The notes under the pieces were generated by a model, which ran no database searches, was not told where the DNA came from, and saw only the letters and a list, made by a program, of their open reading frames with translations. From Blastocatellia bacterium (GTDB taxonomy: Bacteria > Acidobacteriota > Blastocatellia > Pyrinomonadales > Pyrinomonadaceae), in NCBI GenBank assembly GCA_016789265.1, contig JAEUQK010000022.1, forward strand, positions 47,776-111,775: a stretch of DNA of 64,000 nucleotides, in the 5' to 3' direction. Below, in pieces: positions 8,213-17,745 of the stretch; position 1 is the first letter of the stretch; every line of letters begins with the position of its first letter. Both the position numbers and the translations under genes were made by a program.

Positions 8213-8590
8213 TTATTGCGGGATCTTCAATTCCTGTCCCGGATAGATCTTGTCAGGGTGATTGAGGATATCGCGATTGTGATCCCAGATCGACTTCCAC
8301 GGAATTCCGTACTTATTCCCGATCTTGGTCAGGTTGTCTCCCGAAACGACCGTATATGTGTGTACATCACCACCAGCCGCGGCGGCCGCGGTCGTAATGT
8401 TCAGGATCAGGTCACTCGATCGGAAATCGGGGTCGATCCTCTCATATTCAGCCCAAAGTGCAGCCTTTGCCGCCTCGTCGGGAGCAGAACCGGTGATGTG
8501 CAGCACGCCGTCGCCTTCGCTTAGTTCATAGGTCGTCCCGTTGCTGTTAGCAAGTTCGAGAAGTGTCTGATATTTCTCTTGTAATGACAT
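8213..8590 (-). CDS. BON-LysM protein (Kbp/YgaU-like)
   Basis: A 125-residue protein with an N-terminal BON-like region (about 20-65) and a LysM domain at about 76-124 (HTYTVVSGDNLTKIGNKYG ... YPGQELKIP). This architecture is that of Kbp (YgaU) of E. coli, a cytoplasmic potassium-binding protein. There is no signal peptide, consistent with Kbp. A strong ribosome-binding site AAGGAGG precedes the start. The upstream neighbour encodes a lipoprotein with two BON domains, so the two may respond together to osmotic or envelope conditions; that link is inference. Confidence 0.83.
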   Translation of the reverse strand: MSLQEKYQTLLELANSNGTTYELSEGDGVLHITGSAPDEAAKAALWAEYERIDPDFRSSDLILNITTAAAAAGGDVHTYTVVSGDNLTKIGNKYGIPWKSIWDHNRDILNHPDKIYPGQELKIPQ

Positions 8591-8607
8591 AATTCCTCCT
8601 TTTCGAC

Positions 8608-9087
8608 CTATTTGTTCAGATTGTTGATAACCTTCTTCGGCTTTGCCTCATTGGCGACCATCATTATCTCGGCAACCTTTGCCTTGTCCACGGTTCCAGT
8701 CAATGTGACTTCGCCATCCTTGACCGCAACGGTTACGCCGGTGATGTTCTTCTTCTTGAGGTTTTCGTTGATCGTACCTTCTAGCATCTTATCCGGTGAC
8801 GGATGTTCAGGTGTCGGAAGCGGTTTGGTCTTTAAGCCGGCACCGTCAACCGATTTGATTCCCTCGACCGATTTTGCTGCAGCTTCGGCCTTATTTTTTA
8901 CCGTTATGTCGGTAACCTCGCCGGTCAAAGTCGCTACGCCATCCTTCACGGCCACCGTGACGCCTGTGATCTTTTCTGCGGCGAACTTATCGTTTACAGC
9001 CTTTGTTAGGTCGGCATCGCTCTTTCCGCAGCCGATCATGAATAGTGCGGCCGCCAAGGTAAGAAATGTCAATAACTTAACTCTCAT
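8608..9087 (-). CDS. Lipoprotein with two BON domains
   Basis: A 159-residue protein with a lipoprotein signal ending at Cys20 (ALFMIGC). Two BON domains follow at about 25-85 and 97-157; each contains the motif ITGVTVAVKDG, so the protein arose by internal duplication. BON domains bind phospholipids or partner proteins at membranes (as in OsmY and DolP). A strong ribosome-binding site CAGGAGGG lies upstream. It is 17 bases before the Kbp-like gene on the same strand, so they are likely cotranscribed. The precise role is not known. Confidence 0.82.
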   Translation of the reverse strand: MRVKLLTFLTLAAALFMIGCGKSDADLTKAVNDKFAAEKITGVTVAVKDGVATLTGEVTDITVKNKAEAAAKSVEGIKSVDGAGLKTKPLPTPEHPSPDKMLEGTINENLKKKNITGVTVAVKDGEVTLTGTVDKAKVAEIMMVANEAKPKKVINNLNK

Positions 9088-9259
9088 TTTCCCTCCTGAT
9101 TGATCTTTATTTCTAAAAGTACCATCGAATCAGACAGACGCGAAAGACACAACATCCATCATGAAACCAAAATCCAACATTGCGTGGACACAATAACTAG
9201 TACCGTATTTCAATCTTGATTTATTGCGGGGTAATTTTCAACAGAAAACTTAGGATTGT

Positions 9260-9790
9260 TCAAAAAAAGATCTCATCGGCGATCTGACGCGCTATCTCGT
9301 ATGAGGTGAATTCCGGCCTGATAATAAAATGCCAGTCTGCCAGGCAATAAATTGCCTGCCTTTGATCGAATAACGCGCGCGCCGCTTCCTTATTTTTGGC
9401 GAGCGGGCGTTCTTTCCTTGATTTAGAAATGTTTGCCCAGCAGTGTTCAAACGTGGATTCGAGCCATACGGTTACCAGCCCATATCGGTTAATCAGTTCA
9501 CGATTGCGTTCAAGTGTCCACGTTCCTCCCCCGAGGGAAAGGATCCTTACGTTTGTCGTCGAAAGTACGATCTCGAGATTTCTCGTCTCAAGATCCCTGT
9601 AAGCCGGCTCTCCGTCTCTTGTGAGGATCTCCGGAATGACCCTTCTTTCCGTTCTTTCGATGAATGCGTCCAGATCAACACGTTCGCATCTTAGTATCGA
9701 CGATAGGTGCCGGGCGACGCTTGACTTACCAACACCCATGAATCCTGTAAGAGCTATTCGTTTTTCGCCTTTCATGGACCTATTGTTCAA
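9260..9790 (-). CDS. aroK: Shikimate kinase
   Basis: A 176-residue P-loop kinase that phosphorylates shikimate to shikimate 3-phosphate. It has the Walker A motif GFMGVGKSS at about 16-24, the substrate-binding VDLDAFIE, and the LSLGGGTW loop, plus the lid region KSRKERPLA. The length is typical. Its start overlaps the end of aroA by 11 bases, so translation is coupled and the pair acts in consecutive steps of the shikimate pathway. The first four residues (MNNR) before MKGEKRIAL may be dispensable; the internal Met is an alternative start. Confidence 0.92.
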   Translation of the reverse strand: MNNRSMKGEKRIALTGFMGVGKSSVARHLSSILRCERVDLDAFIERTERRVIPEILTRDGEPAYRDLETRNLEIVLSTTNVRILSLGGGTWTLERNRELINRYGLVTVWLESTFEHCWANISKSRKERPLAKNKEAARALFDQRQAIYCLADWHFIIRPEFTSYEIARQIADEIFF

Positions 9791-11078
9791 TTACCGAATC
9801 AAGGACCTCAAAGAAGCCAGGAAAGGAGACTGCGGCGCACTCCGCACCTCCGATCACGGTCTCACCTTTCGCAAAAAGCCCTGCGATAGCAAATGCCATC
9901 GCTATCCGATGGTCTCCGAATGAATCGATCGTCGCACCTGCCAGGTCTGACTTTCCGACCTTAAGGCCATCTTCAAACTCCTCGACATCGGCACCCATTC
10001 GCCTTAGGTTTTCGACCACTGAGGCGATTCTGTCAGATTCCTTGACTCGCAGCTCACCTGCGTCGCGGATCTCGATGCCGCCCTCGACCTGCGTGCCAAA
10101 TACTGCAAGTATAGGCACTTCGTCTATTAAGTTTGCAACAATTTCACCTTTGACCGTGTTGTCTCGCGACGACGTCAAAGACGATCCGCCCTTCACGATA
10201 ATTGTTCCGATCGGCTCGCCCCCCGATTCGCTTTCATCGCGCATCTCGAAATCCGCTCCGAAACGGCGAAGGACATCGATAACACCGGCGCGAGTAGGAT
10301 TCAGCCCGACATTCGGTATCTCCACATAGGAACCATCGAGACAGGCGGCTGCCGCCAAAAAGAATGCGGCGGAAGACACATCGGAAGGAACTTCGACGTC
10401 ACACGCCGACAATTCCGAATCACCCGTGATCGAGATACGCGTGCCGTCAGGCAACTCAGTTGATCGCAAATTGACCCCGAACCCCTTTAACATTCGTTCA
10501 GTATGGTCGCGGGTCGGAACAGTCTCGATAACCGTGGTCTCACCGTCCGCAAATAGACCGGCCAGCAGGATGCACGATTTCAATTGGGCTGATGCGACCG
10601 GCAATCGGTATTCGATCGATCTGAGGTTCGAATGCCCATTGATCGTTAATGGAGCATGGCCGTCGATCGAATCGATCTCAGCCCCCATTTCGGTCAATGG
10701 AACTATTATCCGTTTCATCGGCCGCTTGCTGAGCGATTCATCACCGATCAGAACGGATTCGAATGGTTGTCCGGCAAGAACTCCGGACAGCAATCTCATC
10801 GTCGTCCCGCTGTTACCGCAGTCAAGCGGTGCCGACGGCATCATCAACCCGCGCTTACCTCGTCCGGTGATCGTGACTTGGTCTGTCTCACGCTCAAATT
10901 CCACACCAAGACCAGATAGACAGTTCAGCGTCGATGTACAATCGGCGCTTGCCGCAAAGTTACTTATTCGGCTTGTTCCTTGAGATAATGCTGATAACAT
11001 TACGGCTCTGTGCGAGATCGACTTATCGCCCGGAAGCCGGATCTTTCCCCGAAGTCTTTTGGCACTCTTAACGATCAT
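9780..11078 (-). CDS. aroA: 3-phosphoshikimate 1-carboxyvinyltransferase (EPSP synthase)
   Basis: The 432-residue protein transfers enolpyruvate from PEP to shikimate 3-phosphate. Signatures are GDKSISHRAVM near the N-terminus, the DCGNSGTTMRLLSG segment, RDHTERML and RVKESDR. I chose the ATG at 11078 because the product then begins MIVKSAKRLRGKIRLPGDK, as in the family; an upstream start at 11132 would add 18 unrelated residues. The phosphate-binding segment CGNSGTTMRL retains the classical glyphosate-sensitive type NxGTAxR-like pattern, but sensitivity cannot be judged from this. It is cotranscribed with aroK. Confidence 0.93.
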   Translation of the reverse strand: MIVKSAKRLRGKIRLPGDKSISHRAVMLSALSQGTSRISNFAASADCTSTLNCLSGLGVEFERETDQVTITGRGKRGLMMPSAPLDCGNSGTTMRLLSGVLAGQPFESVLIGDESLSKRPMKRIIVPLTEMGAEIDSIDGHAPLTINGHSNLRSIEYRLPVASAQLKSCILLAGLFADGETTVIETVPTRDHTERMLKGFGVNLRSTELPDGTRISITGDSELSACDVEVPSDVSSAAFFLAAAACLDGSYVEIPNVGLNPTRAGVIDVLRRFGADFEMRDESESGGEPIGTIIVKGGSSLTSSRDNTVKGEIVANLIDEVPILAVFGTQVEGGIEIRDAGELRVKESDRIASVVENLRRMGADVEEFEDGLKVGKSDLAGATIDSFGDHRIAMAFAIAGLFAKGETVIGGAECAAVSFPGFFEVLDSVIEQ

Positions 11079-11164
11079 TTGATCTATATTAGCCCGAATA
11101 TCGTGTGTTTGTCTTGACAGTCCACACCACAAACCTTTAACTTACAATGAATTACTAGTTCATA

Positions 11165-11575
11165 GTGGAAGAATCGTTTTCATTACCAAGCCGAATTGAA
11201 TCGGTTGACGAGGCAGCAACAAAAGCTGACGAGTTCGCAAAACGAGCCGGTCTCGGTGACGACTTTATCGCATCGATCGACTTGGCTGTTCGTGAGTCTG
11301 TTGCAAACGCCGTAAAGCACGGAAACAAATTTGACGAGTCAAAGTCTGTGGACATCAAACTTATCCGAAACGAGAATGGTTTTGAGATGTTGGTGATCGA
11401 CCATGGCAATGGATTCGACCCTGACGACGTTCCGGACCCAACCGATCCCGCAAATTTATTGAAAGCAAGCGGGCGAGGCATCTTGTTCATGCGTGCTTTC
11501 ATGGATGTCGTCGAGTGGACAGAGGCGGACGGTGGCGGCACTCTGGTCCGAATGATCAAACTGCAACAAACATAA
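11165..11575 (+). CDS. RsbW-like anti-sigma factor serine kinase (HATPase)
   Basis: A 136-residue GHKL ATPase of the RsbW/SpoIIAB type. The N-box VRESVANAVKHGN and the G1 region DHGNGFDPDDVPDP and G2 region GRGILFMRAFMD are clear. Such proteins bind a sigma factor or output protein and phosphorylate a STAS-domain antagonist. The start is a GTG at 11165; an ATG just upstream is closed by a stop. A STAS protein gene lies 90 bases downstream, giving a partner-switching pair. No sigma-B-like gene is near, so the target is unknown. Confidence 0.85.
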   Translation: MEESFSLPSRIESVDEAATKADEFAKRAGLGDDFIASIDLAVRESVANAVKHGNKFDESKSVDIKLIRNENGFEMLVIDHGNGFDPDDVPDPTDPANLLKASGRGILFMRAFMDVVEWTEADGGGTLVRMIKLQQT

Positions 11576-11665
11576 CGGTCGTTTGGACTTTTACCGGGAA
11601 ACTGGTCTAAAATCTGCTATCAATTCAAGAAAGAGAATTTATTTAAACCTAACGAGGAGAGAACA

Positions 11666-12013
11666 ATGTCTGATATCAATATTTCTGAACGCCAGGCCGG
11701 CGATGTGACCATTTTGGATCTCGAAGGCAAGGTCACGATCGGTGAAGGGAGCGTTGCTCTCCGCAATGCCATCCGCCGGCTTCTGGGCGAAGGCAAGACC
11801 AAGATCCTTTTGAACCTTGGCTCCGTCGGCTATATAGATTCAAGCGGTATTGGCGAACTGGTTTCGAGCTTTACAGCTGTGAACAAGGAGGGCGGGACGC
11901 TCAAGCTTTTGAACCTGACACAGAAGATCCAGGATCTGCTCGCGATCACGAAACTCTTGACGGTTTTTGATGTGTTCGACGACGAAGCAAGCGCACTTGC
12001 GAGTTTTAACTAG
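11666..12013 (+). CDS. STAS-domain anti-anti-sigma factor
   Basis: A 115-residue single STAS domain of the RsbV/SpoIIAA type. The phosphorylatable serine sits in the motif [10 protein letters not shown] at about residues 56-65. It has a strong ribosome-binding site (ACGAGGAGAGAAC). It follows the RsbW-like kinase gene and is presumably its substrate. A long perfect hairpin after the stop closes the unit. Confidence 0.9.
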   Translation: MSDINISERQAGDVTILDLEGKVTIGEGSVALRNAIRRLLGEGKTKILLNLGSVGYIDSSGIGELVSSFTAVNKEGGTLKLLNLTQKIQDLLAITKLLTVFDVFDDEASALASFN

Positions 12014-12032
12014 GTACTAAACTGAATCTAGT

Positions 12033-12072
12033 CTTAAGGATAAGGAGAACTGCGGTTTTCCTTATCCTTAAG
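12033..12072 (+). terminator. Long perfect hairpin terminator after the STAS gene
   Basis: Arms of 14 bases (12033-12046 and 12059-12072) are exactly complementary around a 12-base loop, starting 20 bases after the stop codon. Only a short T-rich tail follows, so it may act as a terminator or as a 3'-end stabiliser. Confidence 0.7.
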
Positions 12073-12155
12073 TTGTTTATGAATAATGCATCCTAAGACC
12101 GTGTTTAATCATCATTATTTGAGATAATTGGGAGAACCCTGGTCCGTATCATTAG

Positions 12156-13940
12156 ATGAGATCTCTATTTTCAGCAATATTTATACTCCTCGCCGCTATC
12201 GCCGGACTTGGCCAGAATTCCCCGGCAGGATCTGACCTTTCGAATTACGGCGTTCGGATCGAGCCTGACAAACGCCTAATGGCAGTATTGGCCACTCTCG
12301 AAGCGGCACGCACGATAAACGATTCCGGCGAATCTGTTCCTGTGATCAATACGCCGTTATCGGCACAGGGGAAACAGTTTCGTGAACTGCTCAAAAGCGA
12401 TCTGGCGGCGTTAAATGAAGATCTGCGACAGAAGATCTCCACCTTTGTCATTCAGTACAAACGCCGTAACCCGAACAAGACAGATGCCGAACTGGTGGCG
12501 TCGTTCGTTTCTATGGCGTACGCATTGACACCAGTTCCGGAACTCGCAGATCCCGTGGTCACATCCGACCTTCCGGGAAACCTGCTTGATGTTCTCGACT
12601 TTGCACCGCTTGTTCGCGATTTCTACAGGCGCTCGAGTTTTGCTGGCAACCTGCCCGAATATGTTAAGCAGTATCAGTCCGCTTCGGACGCAAAGCTGCG
12701 GTCTTCGGCCAGAGAAATGGTCAATGAACTCCTAAACTATCTGCACACAAGACCGCAGACCATCTATACCGAAAAGGTCAAGACCGAGACCCAAAAAACC
12801 AAGAAAACCGTCCTTACAAATATAGAGACAAAGGAGCGGGAACGCAGGTTTACGATCGTCCCCGAGATGCTCGCACCTCTCGGCACGATCAACTTCGTAA
12901 ACATAAAGGATGACTATTATGCCGTCTTATCACCGGACACCGATCTCTTTGTATCAGAGGTCAGACGCGGATTTCTTCAGTTCGTTGTCGACCCGATCGT
13001 TTTATCAAATGCAAAGGACATCGCTTCAATACGCGACTCGGTCAAGACGATCCTCGACGAGCGACGAAAGATCGACCCAAGCATTTCACCCGACGTGTAT
13101 CTTACCGTTTCCCGATCGCTGGTAGCGGCGATCGATGCGAAGCAGCTTGAGAATTTTCGCCTTCGTATTGCCACGGATCAAGCGAGAGCGAAGATCGCCC
13201 AAATGGGCGGCTCAGATCCGAGCGGAAAGGTTTTTAAAGACCTTGAGGCGTTCAAGGCCCAACTGGCCGATGAAACGGCTCTCAGGCTTTCAGAAGATTT
13301 TGAAAAAGGAGCTGTGCTTGATTTCTATTTCGCCGAGCAATTAAAGGGTGTGGAAGAGTCAGGTGTGGACATTGCTGCGGCCATGCGAGAGATGATCCTT
13401 TCATTTGATGCTTCTAAGGAGGCCGGAAGATACGATCGATACGCCGAAGCCAGAAAACGTGCGATCGCCGTACGGGAAGATCGTAAAAAGAACCCAACGA
13501 CCGTTGCGATCGTCGAAAATCCTGTGACTACAAAGCTGATCGAGATCCAGAAAAAGGTCGAGGCAAAGGATTACGCTAACGCTGAAGGTGATCTCAAAAA
13601 ACTGCTTTCCGAGAATCCTGCAGAGGCTCGCATTTACTACAATCTCGGTCGCGTTTCGAGTCTAGTTGCGCAAGGCATAGAGGACCAGGATGCACAAAGG
13701 GCAAAACTACTCGAGGCGAAAGTCGCCTTTGAGAATGTGATCCGTCTCGCTCAAAAGCAAAAGGTCGATGCAGCACTTCAGTCGTTGTCGTACGTCTCGC
13801 TCGCAAAGATCTACGAATTTTTCGATGACAAGACCTACGCGATCGGTATATACGACGCGGCGATCAAGCTCGGAGACGTGACCGGCGGAGCCTTTAAGGA
13901 AGCGATCGCGTCTAAGCAGCGGTTGATGAAAAACCAATGA
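12156..13940 (+). CDS. Secreted protein with C-terminal TPR-like repeats, function unknown
   Basis: A 594-residue protein with a signal peptide (hydrophobic about residues 5-18, cleavage near GLGQN). The central part is rich in charged helices, with no enzyme motif I recognise. The last 130 residues (EIQKKVEAKDYANAEGDLKKLL, AEARIYYNLGRVSSL, AALQSLSYVSLAKIYEFFDDK) look like three TPR-type helical pairs, which mediate protein contacts. It is not clearly in an operon; era starts 84 bases downstream. It is a conserved-looking exported protein with no known job. Confidence 0.72.
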   Translation: MRSLFSAIFILLAAIAGLGQNSPAGSDLSNYGVRIEPDKRLMAVLATLEAARTINDSGESVPVINTPLSAQGKQFRELLKSDLAALNEDLRQKISTFVIQYKRRNPNKTDAELVASFVSMAYALTPVPELADPVVTSDLPGNLLDVLDFAPLVRDFYRRSSFAGNLPEYVKQYQSASDAKLRSSAREMVNELLNYLHTRPQTIYTEKVKTETQKTKKTVLTNIETKERERRFTIVPEMLAPLGTINFVNIKDDYYAVLSPDTDLFVSEVRRGFLQFVVDPIVLSNAKDIASIRDSVKTILDERRKIDPSISPDVYLTVSRSLVAAIDAKQLENFRLRIATDQARAKIAQMGGSDPSGKVFKDLEAFKAQLADETALRLSEDFEKGAVLDFYFAEQLKGVEESGVDIAAAMREMILSFDASKEAGRYDRYAEARKRAIAVREDRKKNPTTVAIVENPVTTKLIEIQKKVEAKDYANAEGDLKKLLSENPAEARIYYNLGRVSSLVAQGIEDQDAQRAKLLEAKVAFENVIRLAQKQKVDAALQSLSYVSLAKIYEFFDDKTYAIGIYDAAIKLGDVTGGAFKEAIASKQRLMKNQ

Positions 13941-14023
13941 CAACAATAGCGACAGAACTCACAGGATCATGACTCCCACTACCCCTGTGGCTAATTCCTG
14001 CCTATTTTGCTAACTTCAAGCAA

Positions 14024-14923
14024 GTGTCGATCTCAACATTTCACAGCGGCTATGCTGCGTTGATCGGGCGTCCGAACGCGGGCAAATCCACGCTCCTGAA
14101 TCGCATTGTCGGCGAAAAGATCGCCGCCGTCTCAAACAAACCGCAAACCACGCGGCATCGAATTCAAGGCATCTACACCGACGAAAAAGGCCAGATCATC
14201 TTTGTCGATACGCCCGGCGTTCATAAGCCGGGACACCTTCTTAACCGACGAATGATGGCGGCCGTGCATGACGCTTTAATGTCCGTTGACGTTGTTGTGC
14301 TGATGCGCGATGCGAGCGTTTCGACCGGAAACGGCGACCGATTTGTTCTCGACCTGGTCAAAGGATCACGTAAACCGGCAGTTCTCGTACTTAACAAGAT
14401 CGACAAGGTCAAGAACAAAGCTGAGATCCTACCGTTGATCGAATTTTATTCAAAGGAGTACGATTTTGCCGAGATAGTACCGGTGTCTGCACTCAAGGGC
14501 GACGCGGTAGCTAACCTGCTATCACAGATCGTAAAACATTTGCCGGCAGGTGAGCCGATCTTTTCAGAAGACGAACTGACCGACCAGCCGATGCGGTCGA
14601 TTGTTGCTGAAATGGTCCGTGAAAAGATCCTTCGATCTACCGGCGAAGAAATTCCGTATGTCACTGCGGTGGTTACCGAAAGATGGGATGAGAGTGACCC
14701 TGAAAAGCTTCAGATCTACTGCGCGGTCTATGTCGAACGGCCGTCGCAAAAAGGAATAATAATCGGCAAAGGCGGTTCAAAGCTAAAACAGATCGGCAGC
14801 GAAGCGCGTGAAGACATTGAAAAGCTTTTGGGACGCCACGTTCACCTCCAGTTATTTGTAAAGGTCGTCGAAGATTGGCGTAACAAAGAACGAGAGCTCG
14901 ATGAGATGGGGATTCGCGAGTGA
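14024..14923 (+). CDS. era: GTPase Era
   Basis: A 299-residue GTPase that binds 16S rRNA and helps assemble the small ribosomal subunit. G1 is GRPNAGKST, G3 is DTPGVHKPGH, G4 is NKID and G5 is SALKG. The C-terminal KH domain contains IIIGKGGSKLKQIG. The start is a GTG at 14024 with no clear Shine-Dalgarno sequence. The stop overlaps the GTG start of prmA (GTGA), so the two ribosome-linked genes are translationally coupled. Confidence 0.95.
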   Translation: MSISTFHSGYAALIGRPNAGKSTLLNRIVGEKIAAVSNKPQTTRHRIQGIYTDEKGQIIFVDTPGVHKPGHLLNRRMMAAVHDALMSVDVVVLMRDASVSTGNGDRFVLDLVKGSRKPAVLVLNKIDKVKNKAEILPLIEFYSKEYDFAEIVPVSALKGDAVANLLSQIVKHLPAGEPIFSEDELTDQPMRSIVAEMVREKILRSTGEEIPYVTAVVTERWDESDPEKLQIYCAVYVERPSQKGIIIGKGGSKLKQIGSEAREDIEKLLGRHVHLQLFVKVVEDWRNKERELDEMGIRE

Positions 14924-15798
14924 ACAACGTAAATGCCGAGAAATGGATCGCTGTCGACATTACCGTTCGACAGGAGGCAGCTGAGGCTGTTGAATTTGCT
15001 CTGAATTCCCTTGATGCCCTCGGTACATCGATAAGTTTCCGCAAGATCGGCCAAACAGAGTCGCTGACGGTAACCGGATATTTCCACGAACCTCCCGATT
15101 CGCTGGTCCTTCAGGACGAACTTCAATATGCCCTGCGCACTTACGGTTTCGGTATGGATGCCATCGTTTCCGTTGAAAACTCCGAGATCGAAAACACCGA
15201 TTGGCTTGCCGAATGGAAGAAGCATTGGAAACCTACCACGATCGGCAGATTCGTGATAGCACCACCGTGGGCAGATATTGAAGCCGCGGACAAGATCATG
15301 ATCCGCATCGAGCCGAATATGGCATTCGGCACCGGCACACACGAAACGACACAGCTTTGCATTAACGCGATCGACGAACTTTACCATCCCGGAGACTCGT
15401 TTCTCGACGTAGGGACCGGAACGGGCATCCTTGCGATAGCAGCAGCCAAACTCGTGAACGGAGAGTCTGATTTCCTAGGCATCGACAACGACCCTGATTC
15501 GGTAAAAATAGCGATGGAAAATGCCGAATCGAATGGCGTGAGCTTCATCGAATTTGCGCTTGAGACCTTGAACCCAGAATTACGGCCGTTTGATTTCGTT
15601 TGCGCGAACCTCACCATCGCCGTGATCTTGCCGATGCTCAAAGATCTTCTAACCAAAACACGCAAAACATTGGTTATGTCAGGAATTTTGGCTGAACAAG
15701 AACCGTTGATAGTCGAAGCATTGGCCAAACAAAATGTAGAGAATCCTCATATAGATCGGCAGGGCGAGTGGATATCTGTGACAGTTGTAAAAGCGTGA
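14920..15798 (+). CDS. prmA: Ribosomal protein L11 methyltransferase
   Basis: A 292-residue SAM-dependent methyltransferase that trimethylates ribosomal protein L11. The N-terminal substrate-recognition domain contains NTDWLAEWKKHWKP, the linker has FGTGTHETTQLC, and the SAM site is FLDVGTGTGILAIAAAKL; FDFVCANLTIAV carries the catalytic-loop NxT-type motif. It begins at a GTG overlapping the era stop. The length is typical. It converges with the YCF48-repeat gene 13 bases after its stop. Confidence 0.92.
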   Translation: MNNVNAEKWIAVDITVRQEAAEAVEFALNSLDALGTSISFRKIGQTESLTVTGYFHEPPDSLVLQDELQYALRTYGFGMDAIVSVENSEIENTDWLAEWKKHWKPTTIGRFVIAPPWADIEAADKIMIRIEPNMAFGTGTHETTQLCINAIDELYHPGDSFLDVGTGTGILAIAAAKLVNGESDFLGIDNDPDSVKIAMENAESNGVSFIEFALETLNPELRPFDFVCANLTIAVILPMLKDLLTKTRKTLVMSGILAEQEPLIVEALAKQNVENPHIDRQGEWISVTVVKA

Positions 15799-15810
15799 CC
15801 ATCCTCTGGC

Positions 15811-17745
15811 CTAAACCGGCTTTTTCGTTGGGACCGCGACCGGTATGTCCCCGTCGTCGGTGATCGTTATCGCCGGCAGTCGCGGCTTGAGTTTGGATCT
15901 CGGTGCTGCATTTCGAAGCACCGGTGGGAGTTTTGGCGTGTTTATCTTCCCCGGCGTTAAAGGCGCTATCCGTTTTAAGATCGAACCGCCTTTTCCGGCG
16001 ATCCATAATTTCTCCCCTCCGCGAAACACCAAAGCCTGAAGTATTTTCGTGGTGATATTCGTTTCCTGTTCCCAAGTCTCTCCGCCATTTGTGGTAACTA
16101 TCACCGTCCCTTGCTCTCCGACCGCGATCGCCTGATCCGGGCCGATCGCAGTTACCGCAAAAAGATTTAATTGAACCGGAGACTCCTGATCCTGCCAGCT
16201 AAGTCCGCCGTCGCGGGTACGCAAGATGATCCCGTCAGCACCCACCGCAAATCCGTTAAGCTCATCTGAAAAACTGACCGAATAAAGATTCTCTTTCAAA
16301 TTCATCTTTACTGCAGACCATGTCTCGCCGCCATCGAGCGTGACGAGGATCGTCCCTTTGTCGCCCACAATAACGCCTTTCGTATCCGTCACGAATCGCA
16401 CGTCCTCAAGCCAGTTCCTTGTGCTGGATTCGACCCGTTCCCAATAGGCTCCGCCGGTCGTCGTGCGGATTATGGTGCCGTTAGCTCCGACCGCAAACCC
16501 GACCCGGTCGGAAACGAACGCAATTCCCAAAAGATCATCATCAACCCCTGTGATGCCCTTTCCCCAGCTTGATCCGCCATTGTTGGTCCGAAGAACGGTA
16601 CCTGCATCTCCCGCTATCCAGATCTTATCGTCGCCGAAATAACCGATCGAGTTGAGATTAGATTCAACACTTGAAAAGACCGGGATCCACAGTTTACCGC
16701 CGTCATTCGTTATCCAGACCCGTCCATTCGTCCCCACTGCAAAGCCGATCTCATCGTCGAGAAAAACGAGATCATTTACGTCTTCTCGGCCGCCTTCACT
16801 TAGCCGCTTCCAACTGTAACCGCCGTCGTCGGTTCGTACGATGAGGCCATTTTCGCCAACCGCCCAACCTGTGTATTTGTCTATGAAGCAGTGTGAGACT
16901 AGGCGCGGATTCGTTCGAACGTTAAATGGCAGCCACGTCGTTCCGCCGTCGCCGGTCAGCCAGACTAAACCGTTCGTGTCGGTCACCGAGCCATTCTTAG
17001 CGTCCGAAAAACATATCGAAAGCAGATCAGCCCGAGAAAAGATATTTATCCTTTGCCACGAGTTACCACCATTGGGGGACCTTGCAATACAGCCGCCATT
17101 TCCTATTACTACCAGCGTCTTCTGATCGAGCATTGAAACACCGTTCATTGGCACATCGCACGGTTTCGAGGAAGCCCAAGATTCGCCGCCATCGTTGGTC
17201 ACCAAGACCATTCCATTGCTCCCGACCGCCGAAGCATTCATCTCGTCAAGCGCCGAGATCTTTGATAAATGTTCCTGGACACCTGAGTTTTGTTGTTTCC
17301 AACTGCGGCCGCCATCAGTTGTTTTCAATATCCGTCCATAGGTTCCGACCGTCCAGCCTATCTGATTTCCTGAAACGAATGTCACCGACGCGAGATGATC
17401 GCGCGTTTCTGTCGGAACTGACCGCCAAAACTCGCCGCCGTTATCCGTGATCAGGATCGTCCCGCGTGCACCGACAATTACGGCGTTCCTTGCGTCCATC
17501 GCAAAAACCGATGAGAACGAGACGTTTTCCATCGATGCCTGCCGCTGCCATGTGAACCCCCCGTCCTTTGTGTATAGGATCGAATTATCAGTACCGACCG
17601 CATAACCCGAGAGTTTGTCTTTGGCAAAGCTGATCGAATTGAGTTGGTTTCCTTGCGGTAGCGGGTTTTGCCAGACCCAACCAGGCCCGACGCGTTGGGC
17701 TGCGACGATAGAAGTAAAAACAAATGCAGATACGAGTAGCCGCAT
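15811..17745 (-). CDS. Secreted YCF48/BNR-repeat beta-propeller protein
   Basis: The chosen start at 17745 gives 644 residues beginning with a compact signal peptide (MRLLVSAFVFTSIVAAQ). The body is about thirteen repeats of some 42 residues, each carrying a version of AVGxxGxIxxTxDGGxxW, as in the photosystem II assembly factor YCF48 and sialidase-like BNR propellers. The number suggests two stacked propellers. The C-terminal 50 residues are proline- and lysine-rich and end KLKPRLPAITITDDGDIPVAV. A GTG at 17871 that overlaps the rnhA stop would extend the protein by 42 residues and hide the signal peptide, so I prefer 17745, though coupling to rnhA is possible. Function unknown. Confidence 0.75.
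   Translation of the reverse strand: MRLLVSAFVFTSIVAAQRVGPGWVWQNPLPQGNQLNSISFAKDKLSGYAVGTDNSILYTKDGGFTWQRQASMENVSFSSVFAMDARNAVIVGARGTILITDNGGEFWRSVPTETRDHLASVTFVSGNQIGWTVGTYGRILKTTDGGRSWKQQNSGVQEHLSKISALDEMNASAVGSNGMVLVTNDGGESWASSKPCDVPMNGVSMLDQKTLVVIGNGGCIARSPNGGNSWQRINIFSRADLLSICFSDAKNGSVTDTNGLVWLTGDGGTTWLPFNVRTNPRLVSHCFIDKYTGWAVGENGLIVRTDDGGYSWKRLSEGGREDVNDLVFLDDEIGFAVGTNGRVWITNDGGKLWIPVFSSVESNLNSIGYFGDDKIWIAGDAGTVLRTNNGGSSWGKGITGVDDDLLGIAFVSDRVGFAVGANGTIIRTTTGGAYWERVESSTRNWLEDVRFVTDTKGVIVGDKGTILVTLDGGETWSAVKMNLKENLYSVSFSDELNGFAVGADGIILRTRDGGLSWQDQESPVQLNLFAVTAIGPDQAIAVGEQGTVIVTTNGGETWEQETNITTKILQALVFRGGEKLWIAGKGGSILKRIAPLTPGKINTPKLPPVLRNAAPRSKLKPRLPAITITDDGDIPVAVPTKKPV

Noticed and set aside
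13960..13989. Terminator between the TPR protein gene and era
   Set aside because: CACAGG/CCTGTG can pair, but the loop is 18 bases, the stem is short and no T run follows.
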